The notes: generated from the letters alone by a model not told the origin. 21,965 nt of DNA from Bacteriovoracaceae bacterium (GCA_018060635.1 JAGOVR010000013.1:1-21965); one strand, 5' to 3'; shown: positions 1-7,266, numbered from the stretch's first letter. Numbers and translations: made by a program.

Positions 1-1641
1 GATCTGCCATCAATATCTTCTCATCAAAAAGAAATCCAATGGATGGCCCGATGGAATCCTCAAATAGCTCTCATGCATGCCTTTAAAAGTTTAATTTACA
101 AAGGGAAAAAACTACAGTCTCCTACCGATTATAAGATTTTTTTTATGGAGAATTTTAGACAAGATTCTTTCTTGGATAAGTTAAAGTATCCGTTATGGGT
201 TAACTCTGATCTGAACACTGAGAAATTCTCTGATTTTTACAATGAATGCTATAGCCAGTTGCAACAACAAAAAAAGTGGGACGTAAGTTCATTATTTACA
301 TTTCTAATAAAAACATCAGAAAGCCTTAATATTTCTCTTGAAGAGATGACTGCCATTATCAAACAAGACCAGCAATTAGATATGTCTCTGTGGAGCATTC
401 TTATTCAGGAAAATCCAGACAGATTCGTAGAACCTTCTTTGGCCTTAGAGCACCACCAACCATCCAGAGAAGACAATAGTGCCTTTACGACCTTTTGCTA
501 TAGCGTTTGGATACAAATGAAAGGAGATCCACTTTATAGAAAACATCTGCCTGAATTAAAAATAATATTTCTCAGTCATGAAGTCCCTAAAGAGAATAAA
601 TTAAGCGTGGCCATTAATTATCTTCAGTGGACCAACGGAGCGAATAAAAATATAACAACTCAGTTAAAGCTATACCCTCGCTTATTAGGAAATTTACATC
701 TAACTGAAAAAAATGATAATAAAAAATTATTATCTGAATGGCTCTCGTTCGAATTAAACCCAAGGAATTCCAGTCTTTTTCACTGGCTTTCAAAGCATCT
801 TCCGACAACTCCTGTAACTTCTACATTTATGAAACAACTTAACAACATAATTTCGGGTCAGGATCTAAGCATCTTTAGGGATATTTTGGGCAACAGAAAC
901 AACCATATAGTTATTTCCAAGGGAAATAACATAGAAAGAATTTCAAATAATATCTTTTTAGTCCTCCAAACTTTCTGCGATTTTTTTAAAAGGCAAGGAA
1001 TCCCCAATGCATTCCAGCTTACGCATAAACTTTTTCAATCCTTATCAACAGGAGTCATAGGAAATCCCTCTGATTATGTTTTTCAAATTGGTGTTGTATA
1101 CAAAGAGTTTTTAGAGTCCAAAACAGAAGCTGCAGAGTACTGGGAAAAAACCTTGGATTTTAATGAAGAAAAAGGATTAGCTTTTCTAAAAACCGCCTCT
1201 ATTTTGGCCCAAAGAAAACAAGACATTCAAGCAGAAAATTTGAAAAAATTATTATCAATCAAGACACTCTACAAATGGTTCGATGAGATAGATTCTATAA
1301 GCGATATTTTTAAACCCGAAGATATGATTGTATTAGTAAAAGAACTCTTAGCTAGAGGCATTACCGTTTATGAACATATCCTCGAAAAAAATCTTCTTTT
1401 CATCTATCCTCAGGATATAGAGGCGATACTTTCTTCTGGTTCCTATAAAGGTCACCACACAGGCAACAACATATTATATGTCTTAAAACGCTTGAGAGAG
1501 AATTTCAACGCCAACCAATTAAATATTATTCAAAAAAAACTACTCCCAAGAGACAAGAAGGCAAGTTTTGAAAACTGTTTTTTACGTGAAGTAAGTGATG
1601 ACCTTGCAAATAACAAATCAGGTCAAAATTCAGAACACTGA
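1..1641 (+). CDS. Orphan protein, 5' end outside window
   Basis: I do not recognise this protein. The frame is open from base 1, so the gene probably begins upstream of the window. The first internal ATG is at 43, but the 14 codons before it read as ordinary coding sequence and no clear ribosome binding site precedes that ATG. At least 546 residues are visible. They are rich in Lys, Asn, Leu and Phe, predicted largely helical, with no visible transmembrane segment, nucleotide-binding motif or cysteine cluster. Such composition suits a helical-repeat or scaffold protein, but that is a guess. The gene ends about 14 bases before a decayed Bro-N fragment on the other strand and lies on the island side of tRNA-Leu, so it may belong to the accessory region. 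The coding frame is secure; the function is unknown. Confidence 0.75.
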   Translation, partial: DLPSISSHQKEIQWMARWNPQIALMHAFKSLIYKGKKLQSPTDYKIFFMENFRQDSFLDKLKYPLWVNSDLNTEKFSDFYNECYSQLQQQKKWDVSSLFTFLIKTSESLNISLEEMTAIIKQDQQLDMSLWSILIQENPDRFVEPSLALEHHQPSREDNSAFTTFCYSVWIQMKGDPLYRKHLPELKIIFLSHEVPKENKLSVAINYLQWTNGANKNITTQLKLYPRLLGNLHLTEKNDNKKLLSEWLSFELNPRNSSLFHWLSKHLPTTPVTSTFMKQLNNIISGQDLSIFRDILGNRNNHIVISKGNNIERISNNIFLVLQTFCDFFKRQGIPNAFQLTHKLFQSLSTGVIGNPSDYVFQIGVVYKEFLESKTEAAEYWEKTLDFNEEKGLAFLKTASILAQRKQDIQAENLKKLLSIKTLYKWFDEIDSISDIFKPEDMIVLVKELLARGITVYEHILEKNLLFIYPQDIEAILSSGSYKGHHTGNNILYVLKRLRENFNANQLNIIQKKLLPRDKKASFENCFLREVSDDLANNKSGQNSEH

Positions 1642-1654
1642 AATATTACCATAT

Positions 1655-1807
1655 TTATGTTGATTGGATTTATTCCAAAAGTAGCCTTAGATATTTCTGA
1701 AGTTAGAATGGAAAAATCTTTTTCACCATGAATGCCACGTTCTTTTCATTCATCGGTTAAATTTTGACGAATTGCAATTCCCCGTAAACATTTATCAATC
1801 CCATCTT
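1655..1807 (-). pseudogene. Decayed fragment of a Bro-N antirepressor-like gene
   Basis: This segment aligns with bases 4083-4237, the middle of the intact Bro-N gene, on the same strand. By eye there are about 14 mismatches in roughly 130 aligned bases, plus a small indel near the left end. On the minus strand it keeps the reading frame, for example LRGIAIRQNLTDE and SEISKATFGINP, but a Trp codon has become TGA at 1746-1748 and both ends of the gene are missing. It is therefore a truncated, inactivated paralogue fragment. With the intact copy it forms a direct repeat of about 150 bp enclosing the brnTA pair and the membrane protein gene. Confidence 0.85.
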
Positions 1808-1825
1808 CCGCAGACAATTTGAACT

Positions 1826-1842
1826 GGTTACATTTTGTAACC
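1826..1842. repeat. Perfect 7-bp inverted repeat, GGTTACA-TTT-TGTAACC
   Basis: GGTTACA and TGTAACC are separated by three T residues. The repeat lies in the gap between the Bro relic and brnT, about 125 bases before the brnT start. It has no T tract directly after it, so a simple intrinsic terminator is unlikely. An operator is possible. The rest of 1808-1966 holds nothing else I can identify. Confidence 0.4.
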
Positions 1843-1966
1843 GACTCACTTACTTTTTTATTAATAGGGGTTTTTCAGATATGAAAAAACGCTCTTTTCT
1901 AGTCCCCATAACTTGAATCTAGCAATTATTCCTGCTTTGCTAAACATATAACCCCTGAGGTAGATA

Positions 1967-2275
1967 TTGACAATGTATATACATAAGGATATAATCAGAT
2001 TCGATTGGGATACTGTAAAAAATAATTCCAATTTTGAAAAACACGGGATTTGGCTCGAGGAGGCTAAAACTGTCTGGACCGACCCTCATTCTATTGAACT
2101 TTATGATGTCGAACATAGTCATGAGGAGAAACGATTTTTAAGAATTAGATATTCGATATCGCAAAGACTTTTATTAGTTGTATTTTGTGAAAGGATGGAC
2201 GGCACTATTATCCGAATTATTTCATCAAGGAAGGCAACATCAAAGGAGAAAATTTTATATGAAGAAGGAATATGA
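1967..2275 (+). CDS. brnT: BrnT family ribonuclease toxin
   Basis: Toxin of a BrnT/BrnA type II toxin-antitoxin pair. BrnT proteins are small RelE-fold ribonucleases that inhibit translation and are neutralised by BrnA. The family pattern is clear: an N-terminal I-R-F-D-W-D, then NFEKHGIWLEEA, an acidic E-HSHEEKRFLRI stretch, a central hydrophobic strand LLLVVFCER and a C-terminal IRIISSRKATSKEK. The length of about 100 residues matches the family. The start is ambiguous. TTG at 1967 sits six bases after GAGG (1957-1960), while ATG at 1973 is two codons further and matches the usual short N-terminus. The antitoxin gene starts inside the last codons, giving a 17-base overlap and the toxin-first order typical of brnTA. 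The family call is strong; activity is inferred. Confidence 0.9.
   Translation: MTMYIHKDIIRFDWDTVKNNSNFEKHGIWLEEAKTVWTDPHSIELYDVEHSHEEKRFLRIRYSISQRLLLVVFCERMDGTIIRIISSRKATSKEKILYEEGI
1973..1984. promoter_or_regulatory. 12-bp perfect palindrome at the brnT start, possible operator
   Basis: ATGTATATACAT is a perfect palindrome that includes the candidate ATG of brnT. BrnA-type antitoxins carry a ribbon-helix-helix fold and usually repress their own operon by binding short palindromes. A role as BrnA operator is an inference from position and symmetry only; an AT-rich palindrome of this size can occur by chance. Confidence 0.3.
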
Positions 2276-2510
2276 TCTAAATAAATTAAAAAAGAGAGAA
2301 GGCAAAATAAAGGTTTTACCTGGAGCTACAAAGACTCAAATTAATATCAGGCTAGATTGCAAGGTCCTAATTATTTTAAAAACAGAAGCTTACCGTCTGG
2401 GCATCCCCTATCAAACATTAATCGGAAGTATTCTTCACCGTTATTCCCAGAATGAACTTGTGGATAAAAAAAATATCGAGTCACTAAAAACACTACAGAA
2501 AGTTTCATAA
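2259..2510 (+). CDS. brnA: BrnA-like ribbon-helix-helix antitoxin
   Basis: Antitoxin partner of the preceding BrnT, 83 residues. The start is ATG at 2259, preceded by AAGGAGAA (2243-2250) at normal spacing. A longer open frame reaching back to 2178 lies inside brnT and is not the real start. The N-terminus is basic (DLNKLKKREGKIK). Residues about 27-60 (TQINIRLDCKVLIILKTEA, then LGIPYQTLIGSILHRY) have the strand-helix-helix layout of MetJ/Arc/CopG DNA-binding antitoxins. It overlaps brnT by 17 bases, so the two are translationally coupled. BrnA normally binds BrnT and represses the shared promoter. Family assignment rests on position plus the RHH pattern; the exact subfamily is less certain than for the toxin. 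Confidence 0.8.
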   Translation: MKKEYDLNKLKKREGKIKVLPGATKTQINIRLDCKVLIILKTEAYRLGIPYQTLIGSILHRYSQNELVDKKNIESLKTLQKVS

Positions 2511-2603
2511 TTCACATTTAATCATTCTTTTGGAAGGTACGTATCCATTATTGTCCTCCTAACAAAAGACCTATAAAGTATTTATCCCTTATCAGATCCC
2601 TCT

Positions 2604-3584
2604 TTATGTGGCTATTTCTTTTGAGACAGAAATTACTACGATACTAATTACAAGTGTGATTAGTAAGATGCCCATACCACCAACGCCTTGACCTACATTC
2701 GTTGCACCAAAAAGCAACCCGATAATAGAACATATTGCCCATGTAATTAGGAACATAATTGCTACATTCTTTTTTCCTTTTGGGAAATTCATTTTATTTT
2801 TTAAAGAGAAATAGAATATGAAAAACAGAAGTAGCACTGACGGTAGCCAGTAACAAAAATTCATTACTAATATTCTCATAGTATTAAAGTCTCCTTTTGG
2901 AATAACCTTTTTTCTCGTATTTGCGCTAAGCTCCTTCTCCACCTCTTGAACTTTTAGATCAATTTTTTTCCATTTTTTGGGCAAAACAATTGAAGTCGCT
3001 ATTTTTAGAAGTAGAGGTCTAAAGTACTTCATTTTTAAAGAAGCATTTTGAGTATTGTTGCTTCCTGATGAAAATTGCATAGAGATCAGATTCCCATTAT
3101 CAATGAAGAAATAGTTTACTGTATGCATGCCAACATCAATACCAACTCGATTAGTGGCAACCTTGTATTCAAGCATTCCCGCTAGTTCACCATCTACTTT
3201 TACTAAGTCTTGAGATACTAATTCTGCTCCTTGAGGGATCATCTCTTTTGAAATTTCAGATAAAGTATCTTTATTAAAGAATTCATTAGGATCAACTTCC
3301 TTCATTTGGTTTGGAAGTTGATTTGCAATAACGATTAATTGAAGGCCGTCTTTTAATTGAGAAGATTTATACTTTTTAACAACATGAGGTCGATCGCCTT
3401 CTTGTGCCTCCCAGCTTGCAGGAATCTTAAACTCTATATCAATATCAGGCGCCTTAGTGTGACCATTAATCTTTATCTGTTGAAATTCTTCCGTAATTAT
3501 TTTTTTGCTAGTTTGATTAAAGTCATCTTCAATATTTGCGAAGGCGAAATTAAAAATGCCGATAAAAAATATGAGTTTGGCCAA
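2604..3584 (-). CDS. Exported protein with three C-terminal membrane helices, unknown family
   Basis: I do not recognise a named family. The 326 residues begin with a short hydrophobic signal sequence (cut plausible after AFA, residue 16). An extracytoplasmic domain follows at about 20-205; its SWE-x(n)-YKSSQLKDGLQLIV pattern is loosely reminiscent of PsbP/DcrB-like folds. Next come a charged linker at 205-232 and three hydrophobic spans near 237-260, 272-294 and 300-321. The start codon is TTG (complement of 3582-3584), chosen because it gives the signal sequence and has GGGGA shortly upstream. The gene lies between the two Bro-N copies, on the opposite strand to brnTA, so it is probably island cargo. 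A role at the envelope is inferred; nothing ties it to a pathway. Confidence 0.7.
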   Translation of the reverse strand: MAKLIFFIGIFNFAFANIEDDFNQTSKKIITEEFQQIKINGHTKAPDIDIEFKIPASWEAQEGDRPHVVKKYKSSQLKDGLQLIVIANQLPNQMKEVDPNEFFNKDTLSEISKEMIPQGAELVSQDLVKVDGELAGMLEYKVATNRVGIDVGMHTVNYFFIDNGNLISMQFSSGSNNTQNASLKMKYFRPLLLKIATSIVLPKKWKKIDLKVQEVEKELSANTRKKVIPKGDFNTMRILVMNFCYWLPSVLLLFFIFYFSLKNKMNFPKGKKNVAIMFLITWAICSIIGLLFGATNVGQGVGGMGILLITLVISIVVISVSKEIAT

Positions 3585-3772
3585 AGATAGTCCCCAGTAT
3601 TAATTTAATAAATATTTTCACATTGTTTCACTATTGAGAGAATTGATCAATCCTCTATTTCTTTTGAGCGTCATTAACCCTTCTTATGGTCTATATTATT
3701 AGTAAATTATTTTAAATTAGCCATTATAACTTCCTTTTAAGTGCTAGTCTCTTGACGGGACATCCAAATTTT

Positions 3773-4645
3773 TCAGGAGTCATCCTCGATGAATGGTTTG
3801 TGAGTCGGAGTTATATATTTTTCGACCTTTGAGTTTTTAATTTTTAGGAAATTTTCCTTACTAACGATGCTTCGCCCTAACTCTTTTTCAGTGGCCTTGC
3901 GGGCATTCCCTGCCACTTTCCCTCCCCGTTTAGCCACTTTTTTATTTTTAGTAAAATTATCAGGTTTTTCATTTTGCGATATCTCAGTGGTAACTTTTTC
4001 TCCGAGCATCGTAAAAATGAGTTCCAACTCGCTCATGTGATCCCTTAGATTCTCATTCTTCTTGCTAAGTCCTTTTATATTTTTATGTTCAACAGGATTG
4101 ATACCAAAAGTGGCCTTAGAAATTTCTGATGTAAGAATGGCAAAATCTTTTTCACTATGAATGCCACGTTCTTTCCATTCATCGGTTAAATTTTGACGAA
4201 TAGCAATCCCTCTTAAACGTTTATCAATCCAGTCTTTGGGATAGCCTTTTTGCTCATAAAGACTTTTCATACGTTCTTGCGCAAGTTCTGGATTCTCAAT
4301 TTCTTGAATGCGCTCATAACCCACTTGGGCCAGCCAAAGTTTAAAAGGTTCGGCTTTTGGTGATGGAATTGCTTGAATAATGCGAAACATCCCTTGGGTA
4401 TTTGCACAATCTGTTTCTCTTGTTTTTCCGTCCATTGCCTCTAATTTCAACCCGTGACAAATTGTCACGACTTGACTCCCTTCTTCTATTAATCGCTGTT
4501 TTAATTTTCTCCAGTAAGCTCCAGCATCCACACTGTCCGTTAACGCATAAACGACATCCACAACAGAAAACCACCATTCATTATTACGCCAAACACGCCT
4601 TATGTTTTTACTTTCAAAAACAATGATTTTATTTGCTTGATTCAT
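3773..4645 (-). CDS. Bro-N domain antirepressor-like protein
   Basis: A 290-residue protein with an N-terminal Bro-N domain (about 8-110): IIVFESKNIRRVWRNNEWWF, then SVVDVVYALTDS and the AYWRKLKQRL segment. This domain is shared by baculovirus BRO proteins and phage antirepressors and usually binds DNA. The middle (about 110-180) has the GYERIQEIENPELAQERM and LRGIAIRQNLTDEWKERG blocks common in bacterial members. The C-terminus holds a Lys/Arg/Gly-rich stretch around 231-256 (VAKRGGKVAGNARKATEKE). ATG at 4643-4645 follows GGGG closely. A TATAAT-like hexamer lies about 40 bases upstream, without a convincing -35. Such genes are typical of prophages and islands. A shorter, broken copy lies 2.4 kb away at 1655-1807. 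The function (antirepressor or damage-responsive regulator) is inferred. Confidence 0.85.
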   Translation of the reverse strand: MNQANKIIVFESKNIRRVWRNNEWWFSVVDVVYALTDSVDAGAYWRKLKQRLIEEGSQVVTICHGLKLEAMDGKTRETDCANTQGMFRIIQAIPSPKAEPFKLWLAQVGYERIQEIENPELAQERMKSLYEQKGYPKDWIDKRLRGIAIRQNLTDEWKERGIHSEKDFAILTSEISKATFGINPVEHKNIKGLSKKNENLRDHMSELELIFTMLGEKVTTEISQNEKPDNFTKNKKVAKRGGKVAGNARKATEKELGRSIVSKENFLKIKNSKVEKYITPTHKPFIEDDS

Positions 4646-4832
4646 TTTTAACCCCAGAAAAAATAATAATAAACTCTCATTTATATTATATCTAAAAAAT
4701 CACTAATCTCTTTAACTTTTATTCGATTATAATTAAATTTAACTAATGGGACACGAGCCAACTACCAACCGCCTCCAGCATGAGGACAGACTAGATTTTT
4801 TCACATATGAAAAATTAATTTTATGAAATGGG

Positions 4833-5033
4833 CTACTGCCTTGTGCAAACAGCAGTCCATTCATTCTTATAATTGTATTTTGTGTTAGTAACTGTGGATA
4901 CTACCTGATATTGGTTTTCACTTATTATTTTAAAATCTTTAGTTTCTACCGACTCATAATTTTGCCAGTAGGTCATCCCCTTAATTTTCAATTCTTCGTC
5001 TTTTAATTTATTAGCAATAACTTGAGTCCACAA
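4833..5033 (-). pseudogene. Possible C-terminal remnant of a lost gene, 66 codons
   Basis: This short frame could be a small gene or the tail of a decayed one. It starts with TTG three codons after an in-frame stop and has no visible ribosome binding site. Its sequence (GMTYWQNYESVETKDFKI, then VVSTVTNTKYNYKNEWTAVC) has the alternating strand pattern of a folded domain's C-terminal half rather than random translation. I do not recognise the family. It lies in the 630-base gap between the Bro-N gene and the OLD gene; the rest of that gap is AT-rich and shows no other coding signal. A truncated remnant seems more likely than a functional gene. Confidence 0.35.
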
Positions 5034-5194
5034 AATACTCTAAATAATATTTAACCATATGTGAATCGAAATCTAAAATGATAATATCATATTCCTAGGA
5101 GACACAGTCATCTTTAAATTAATAAAAGTAGAAAAGCTAGAAAAGTATCAATACCTTTTGCATAAGATAATTATTTCTTCTTGGCATGAAGGGT

Positions 5195-5224
5195 TTGGCA
5201 AAGTATTGTTTAAGACAAAATAAT
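5195..5224 (+). promoter_or_regulatory. Candidate sigma-70-type promoter for the OLD nuclease gene
   Basis: TTGGCA (5195-5200) and AATAAT (5219-5224) are 18 bases apart and match the -35 and -10 consensus at five of six positions each. Transcription would start about 45 bases before the TTG start of the OLD gene. In AT-rich DNA such matches arise by chance, so confidence is moderate. Confidence 0.4.
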
Positions 5225-5275
5225 AGCAGAATAATTTTATAGCAAAAAGAGGAAACAAGTAAACATGGAGGTAAC

Positions 5276-6940
5276 TTGAAATTAAGAAAAATAAGCGTGA
5301 AAAAATTTAGAGTTTTTAAAGATAACCAATCAATTGAAATACCAAAGGAAAGAGCTCACATTGTACTTGTAGGCCCAAATAATAATGGCAAAACTTCGTT
5401 TTGCGATGCTATACAAATCCTTTTCGGAGGAGGCCATTTCCGTACCAGAAGGTCTCGGCGGCGAATGTCCAATGCAACAAGGCCAGGCTACGACTACTTA
5501 AGAGATTATCCAAAACAAATAAAAAAAAATAAAGGAAGAGTTTGGCCAACTGAGTTTTTATGTGAAATTGAATTATCAGAAGCAGAATTTATTCAATATT
5601 CAAAAGAATACAATATCACTGGAAAAAACGTTTCCATCACCAAAACATGGAATATCTCAGAAGAAGAATTTGAATTAAAAGTTAAGAACCCAACTATTGA
5701 CTCATCATTGGAAGATGAATTCGCTTCTAAACTTCTCGCTTCATTTCAAATTGTGACAGTACCTGCTATTCGAGAACCAGAAGCTCTAAATGCCATTTTT
5801 GAAAACCTTTTTGAAACAGTTGTAAGAGAAAGAATTGAGAATAGCAAGAAGATAAAAAATAAACAAAAAGAGTTAATCGATTTACTTCAACCTGAGATAA
5901 AAAAAACCAATATATCGATTAACAAGATACTCTCCAAATACTTAGGGAAAGAAATATCTCTTGAGCTTGAATGGCAAATCCAATTAAATAGGGCTGTCGA
6001 CCTTGATAACATTCAAATTGATGACGGAGTAAAAACACCTTTTGATTTGAAAGGTGATGGGATCAAATCGTTATCACTAATCGCACTTATAACCGAATTA
6101 GCACAGTTGCAGATGGTAGATGGAAGTAATCAGAATATGGTATTCATAATTGAAGAACCTGAAGCGCATCTTAATTCTACTTACTTATATCCTTTGAAAG
6201 AATCAATATCTGATCTTGCAAAAAATGCAACTGTTATTCTAACCACTCATTCCCCAGTGTTTATAGATTTCTATAATCATGAGTCAAATTATATTGTAAA
6301 AGAGGGTAAGGTTTATCGCCCTAACAATAGGAAGCAAATCGCTGACTGTCTCGGGGTTAAGCTACAAGAAAACTTGGTTTCAAAAGAAAACTGTCTTGTC
6401 GTCGAAGGTCATGACGATAAAGCATTTGTTGAAATTTTATTAGGCAAACATGAGTTAGCGAAATTCAATACACGCTTTGAAATAGTGCCCGCGATAGGCG
6501 TTGATAATGTCACTTCCTCGTACGTAACTCTTACGAATTTATACAGAAAGATACTTGTATTAATCGATAACGACAAACAATCTAATGACCATCTAAAAAA
6601 AATGGGGCATGAGAAGATATTGCCTGAAAACATTTTCAAAATACCTACACCCGATTCAGCAGAAGCAGAAATTGAGGATTTAATAGATTTAGATTGCATG
6701 AGTGAATTACTGACAGAAATTACAGGAAGAAAAATTGCTGTTGATTCACTTAAATCAATCAAAAAAAAGTATAAAGGGAAATGGTCTACATGGATGACAC
6801 ACTTATTAAATCAAATTGGAAATCCAGTAAATAATCCAGAAGATCTAAAAGCAGCAATCTGGGGCAAACGAGATAAAATTAAATTCTCAGAGAATCACAA
6901 ACTCTTTCTTAAAACGTTTAAAGATAAGTTATTAAGTTAA
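5276..6940 (+). CDS. OLD-family ATP-dependent endonuclease (AAA ATPase plus TOPRIM)
   Basis: A 554-residue overcoming-lysogenization-defect family protein: an SMC/RecF-like ABC ATPase fused to a TOPRIM nuclease. The N-terminus KISVKKFRVF begins the first strand. Walker A is GPNNNGKT (33-40), Walker B is MVFIIEEPEAH (about 288-298), and TTHSP is the H-loop. TOPRIM residues are E377 in VVEGHDD, D431 and D433 in LIDND, and E467/D468 in EAEIEDLI. All catalytic motifs are present and the length is normal for stand-alone (class 1) OLD proteins. The start is TTG at 5276; GGAGG (5267-5271) is very close to it. An ATG at 5265 opens a four-codon frame, ATG GAG GTA ACT TGA, that overlaps the TTG. No GajB-like helicase follows, so this is not an evident Gabija system. 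Known OLD proteins act in phage defence; a defence role here is inferred. The stop codon abuts an integrase remnant in the same frame. Confidence 0.9.
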   Translation: MKLRKISVKKFRVFKDNQSIEIPKERAHIVLVGPNNNGKTSFCDAIQILFGGGHFRTRRSRRRMSNATRPGYDYLRDYPKQIKKNKGRVWPTEFLCEIELSEAEFIQYSKEYNITGKNVSITKTWNISEEEFELKVKNPTIDSSLEDEFASKLLASFQIVTVPAIREPEALNAIFENLFETVVRERIENSKKIKNKQKELIDLLQPEIKKTNISINKILSKYLGKEISLELEWQIQLNRAVDLDNIQIDDGVKTPFDLKGDGIKSLSLIALITELAQLQMVDGSNQNMVFIIEEPEAHLNSTYLYPLKESISDLAKNATVILTTHSPVFIDFYNHESNYIVKEGKVYRPNNRKQIADCLGVKLQENLVSKENCLVVEGHDDKAFVEILLGKHELAKFNTRFEIVPAIGVDNVTSSYVTLTNLYRKILVLIDNDKQSNDHLKKMGHEKILPENIFKIPTPDSAEAEIEDLIDLDCMSELLTEITGRKIAVDSLKSIKKKYKGKWSTWMTHLLNQIGNPVNNPEDLKAAIWGKRDKIKFSENHKLFLKTFKDKLLS

Positions 6941-7123
6941 AGAGTTTTTCAGTTACAAAAAAGCTTAGGCCATACCAAAATTGACATGACCATGCGCTAC
7001 GCTCACCTTTCTAAAGATCATTTACAAAATACAGTGCAGTTTATGCCAAGTTTTGAGGAAAATATTTTAGAGTTTAACCATATTCTACCCACACAAAACA
7101 AATTGTTGGAAATTTCTATTTAA
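6941..7123 (+). pseudogene. C-terminal remnant of a tyrosine recombinase (integrase)
   Basis: Directly after the OLD stop codon, the same frame reads RVFQLQKSLGHTKIDM then TMRYAHLSKDHL and runs 60 codons to TAA at 7121-7123. LGH (His codon 6971-6973) and the RYAH tyrosine (codon 6998-7000) are the last two catalytic elements of phage-type tyrosine recombinases. The earlier Arg, Lys and HxxR residues are missing, as is any start codon with a ribosome binding site. The fragment ends about 20 bases before the 3' end of tRNA-Leu, where an island integrase normally sits. It is a truncated, presumably inactive integrase marking the island boundary. Confidence 0.88.
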
Positions 7124-7143
7124 TTTCATGTGGTTATTTTTTT

Positions 7144-7229
7144 TGGTGCCCAGAAAGGGACTTGAACCCCCACGTAGTTGCCTACGGTGGATTTTGAATC
7201 CACTGCGTCTACCGTTCCGCCACCTGGGC
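7144..7229 (-). tRNA. tRNA-Leu (anticodon CAA)
   Basis: The minus strand folds as a class II tRNA. The acceptor stem GCCCAGG pairs with TCTGGGC, with one G-T pair at the base. The anticodon stem GTGGA/TCCAC holds the loop TTCAAAA, giving anticodon CAA, which reads UUG. A long variable arm typical of leucine tRNA follows, then a GGGGG-TTCAAGT-CCCTT T-arm, discriminator A and an encoded CCA (complement of 7144-7146). It closely resembles enterobacterial tRNA-Leu(CAA). The 3' end faces the integrase remnant, so this gene is the likely attachment site of the island to the left. Confidence 0.95.
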
Positions 7230-7238
7230 ACGAAAACT

Positions 7239-7266
7239 TTTATCCCCTCCGCCCTTCACTTTTCAA
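7239..7266 (-). promoter_or_regulatory. Weak candidate promoter for tRNA-Leu
   Basis: On the minus strand TTGAAA (7261-7266) and GATAAA (7239-7244) are 16 bases apart, upstream of the tRNA. The -10 is only about 9 bases from the mature 5' end, which would leave almost no leader, so the real promoter may lie further upstream. Confidence 0.25.

Noticed and set aside
2178..2258. Longer N-terminal extension of the BrnA frame
   Set aside because: It lies within brnT and lacks a ribosome binding site; ATG at 2259 has AAGGAG upstream and gives a normal antitoxin length.
5276..6940. Gabija or retron defence system
   Set aside because: No UvrD-like GajB and no reverse transcriptase are encoded next to the OLD gene within the window.
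1..6940. Second att copy (repeat of the tRNA-Leu 3' end) inside the island
   Set aside because: I found no repeat of the tRNA 3' sequence by eye in the left part; if present it lies beyond the window.
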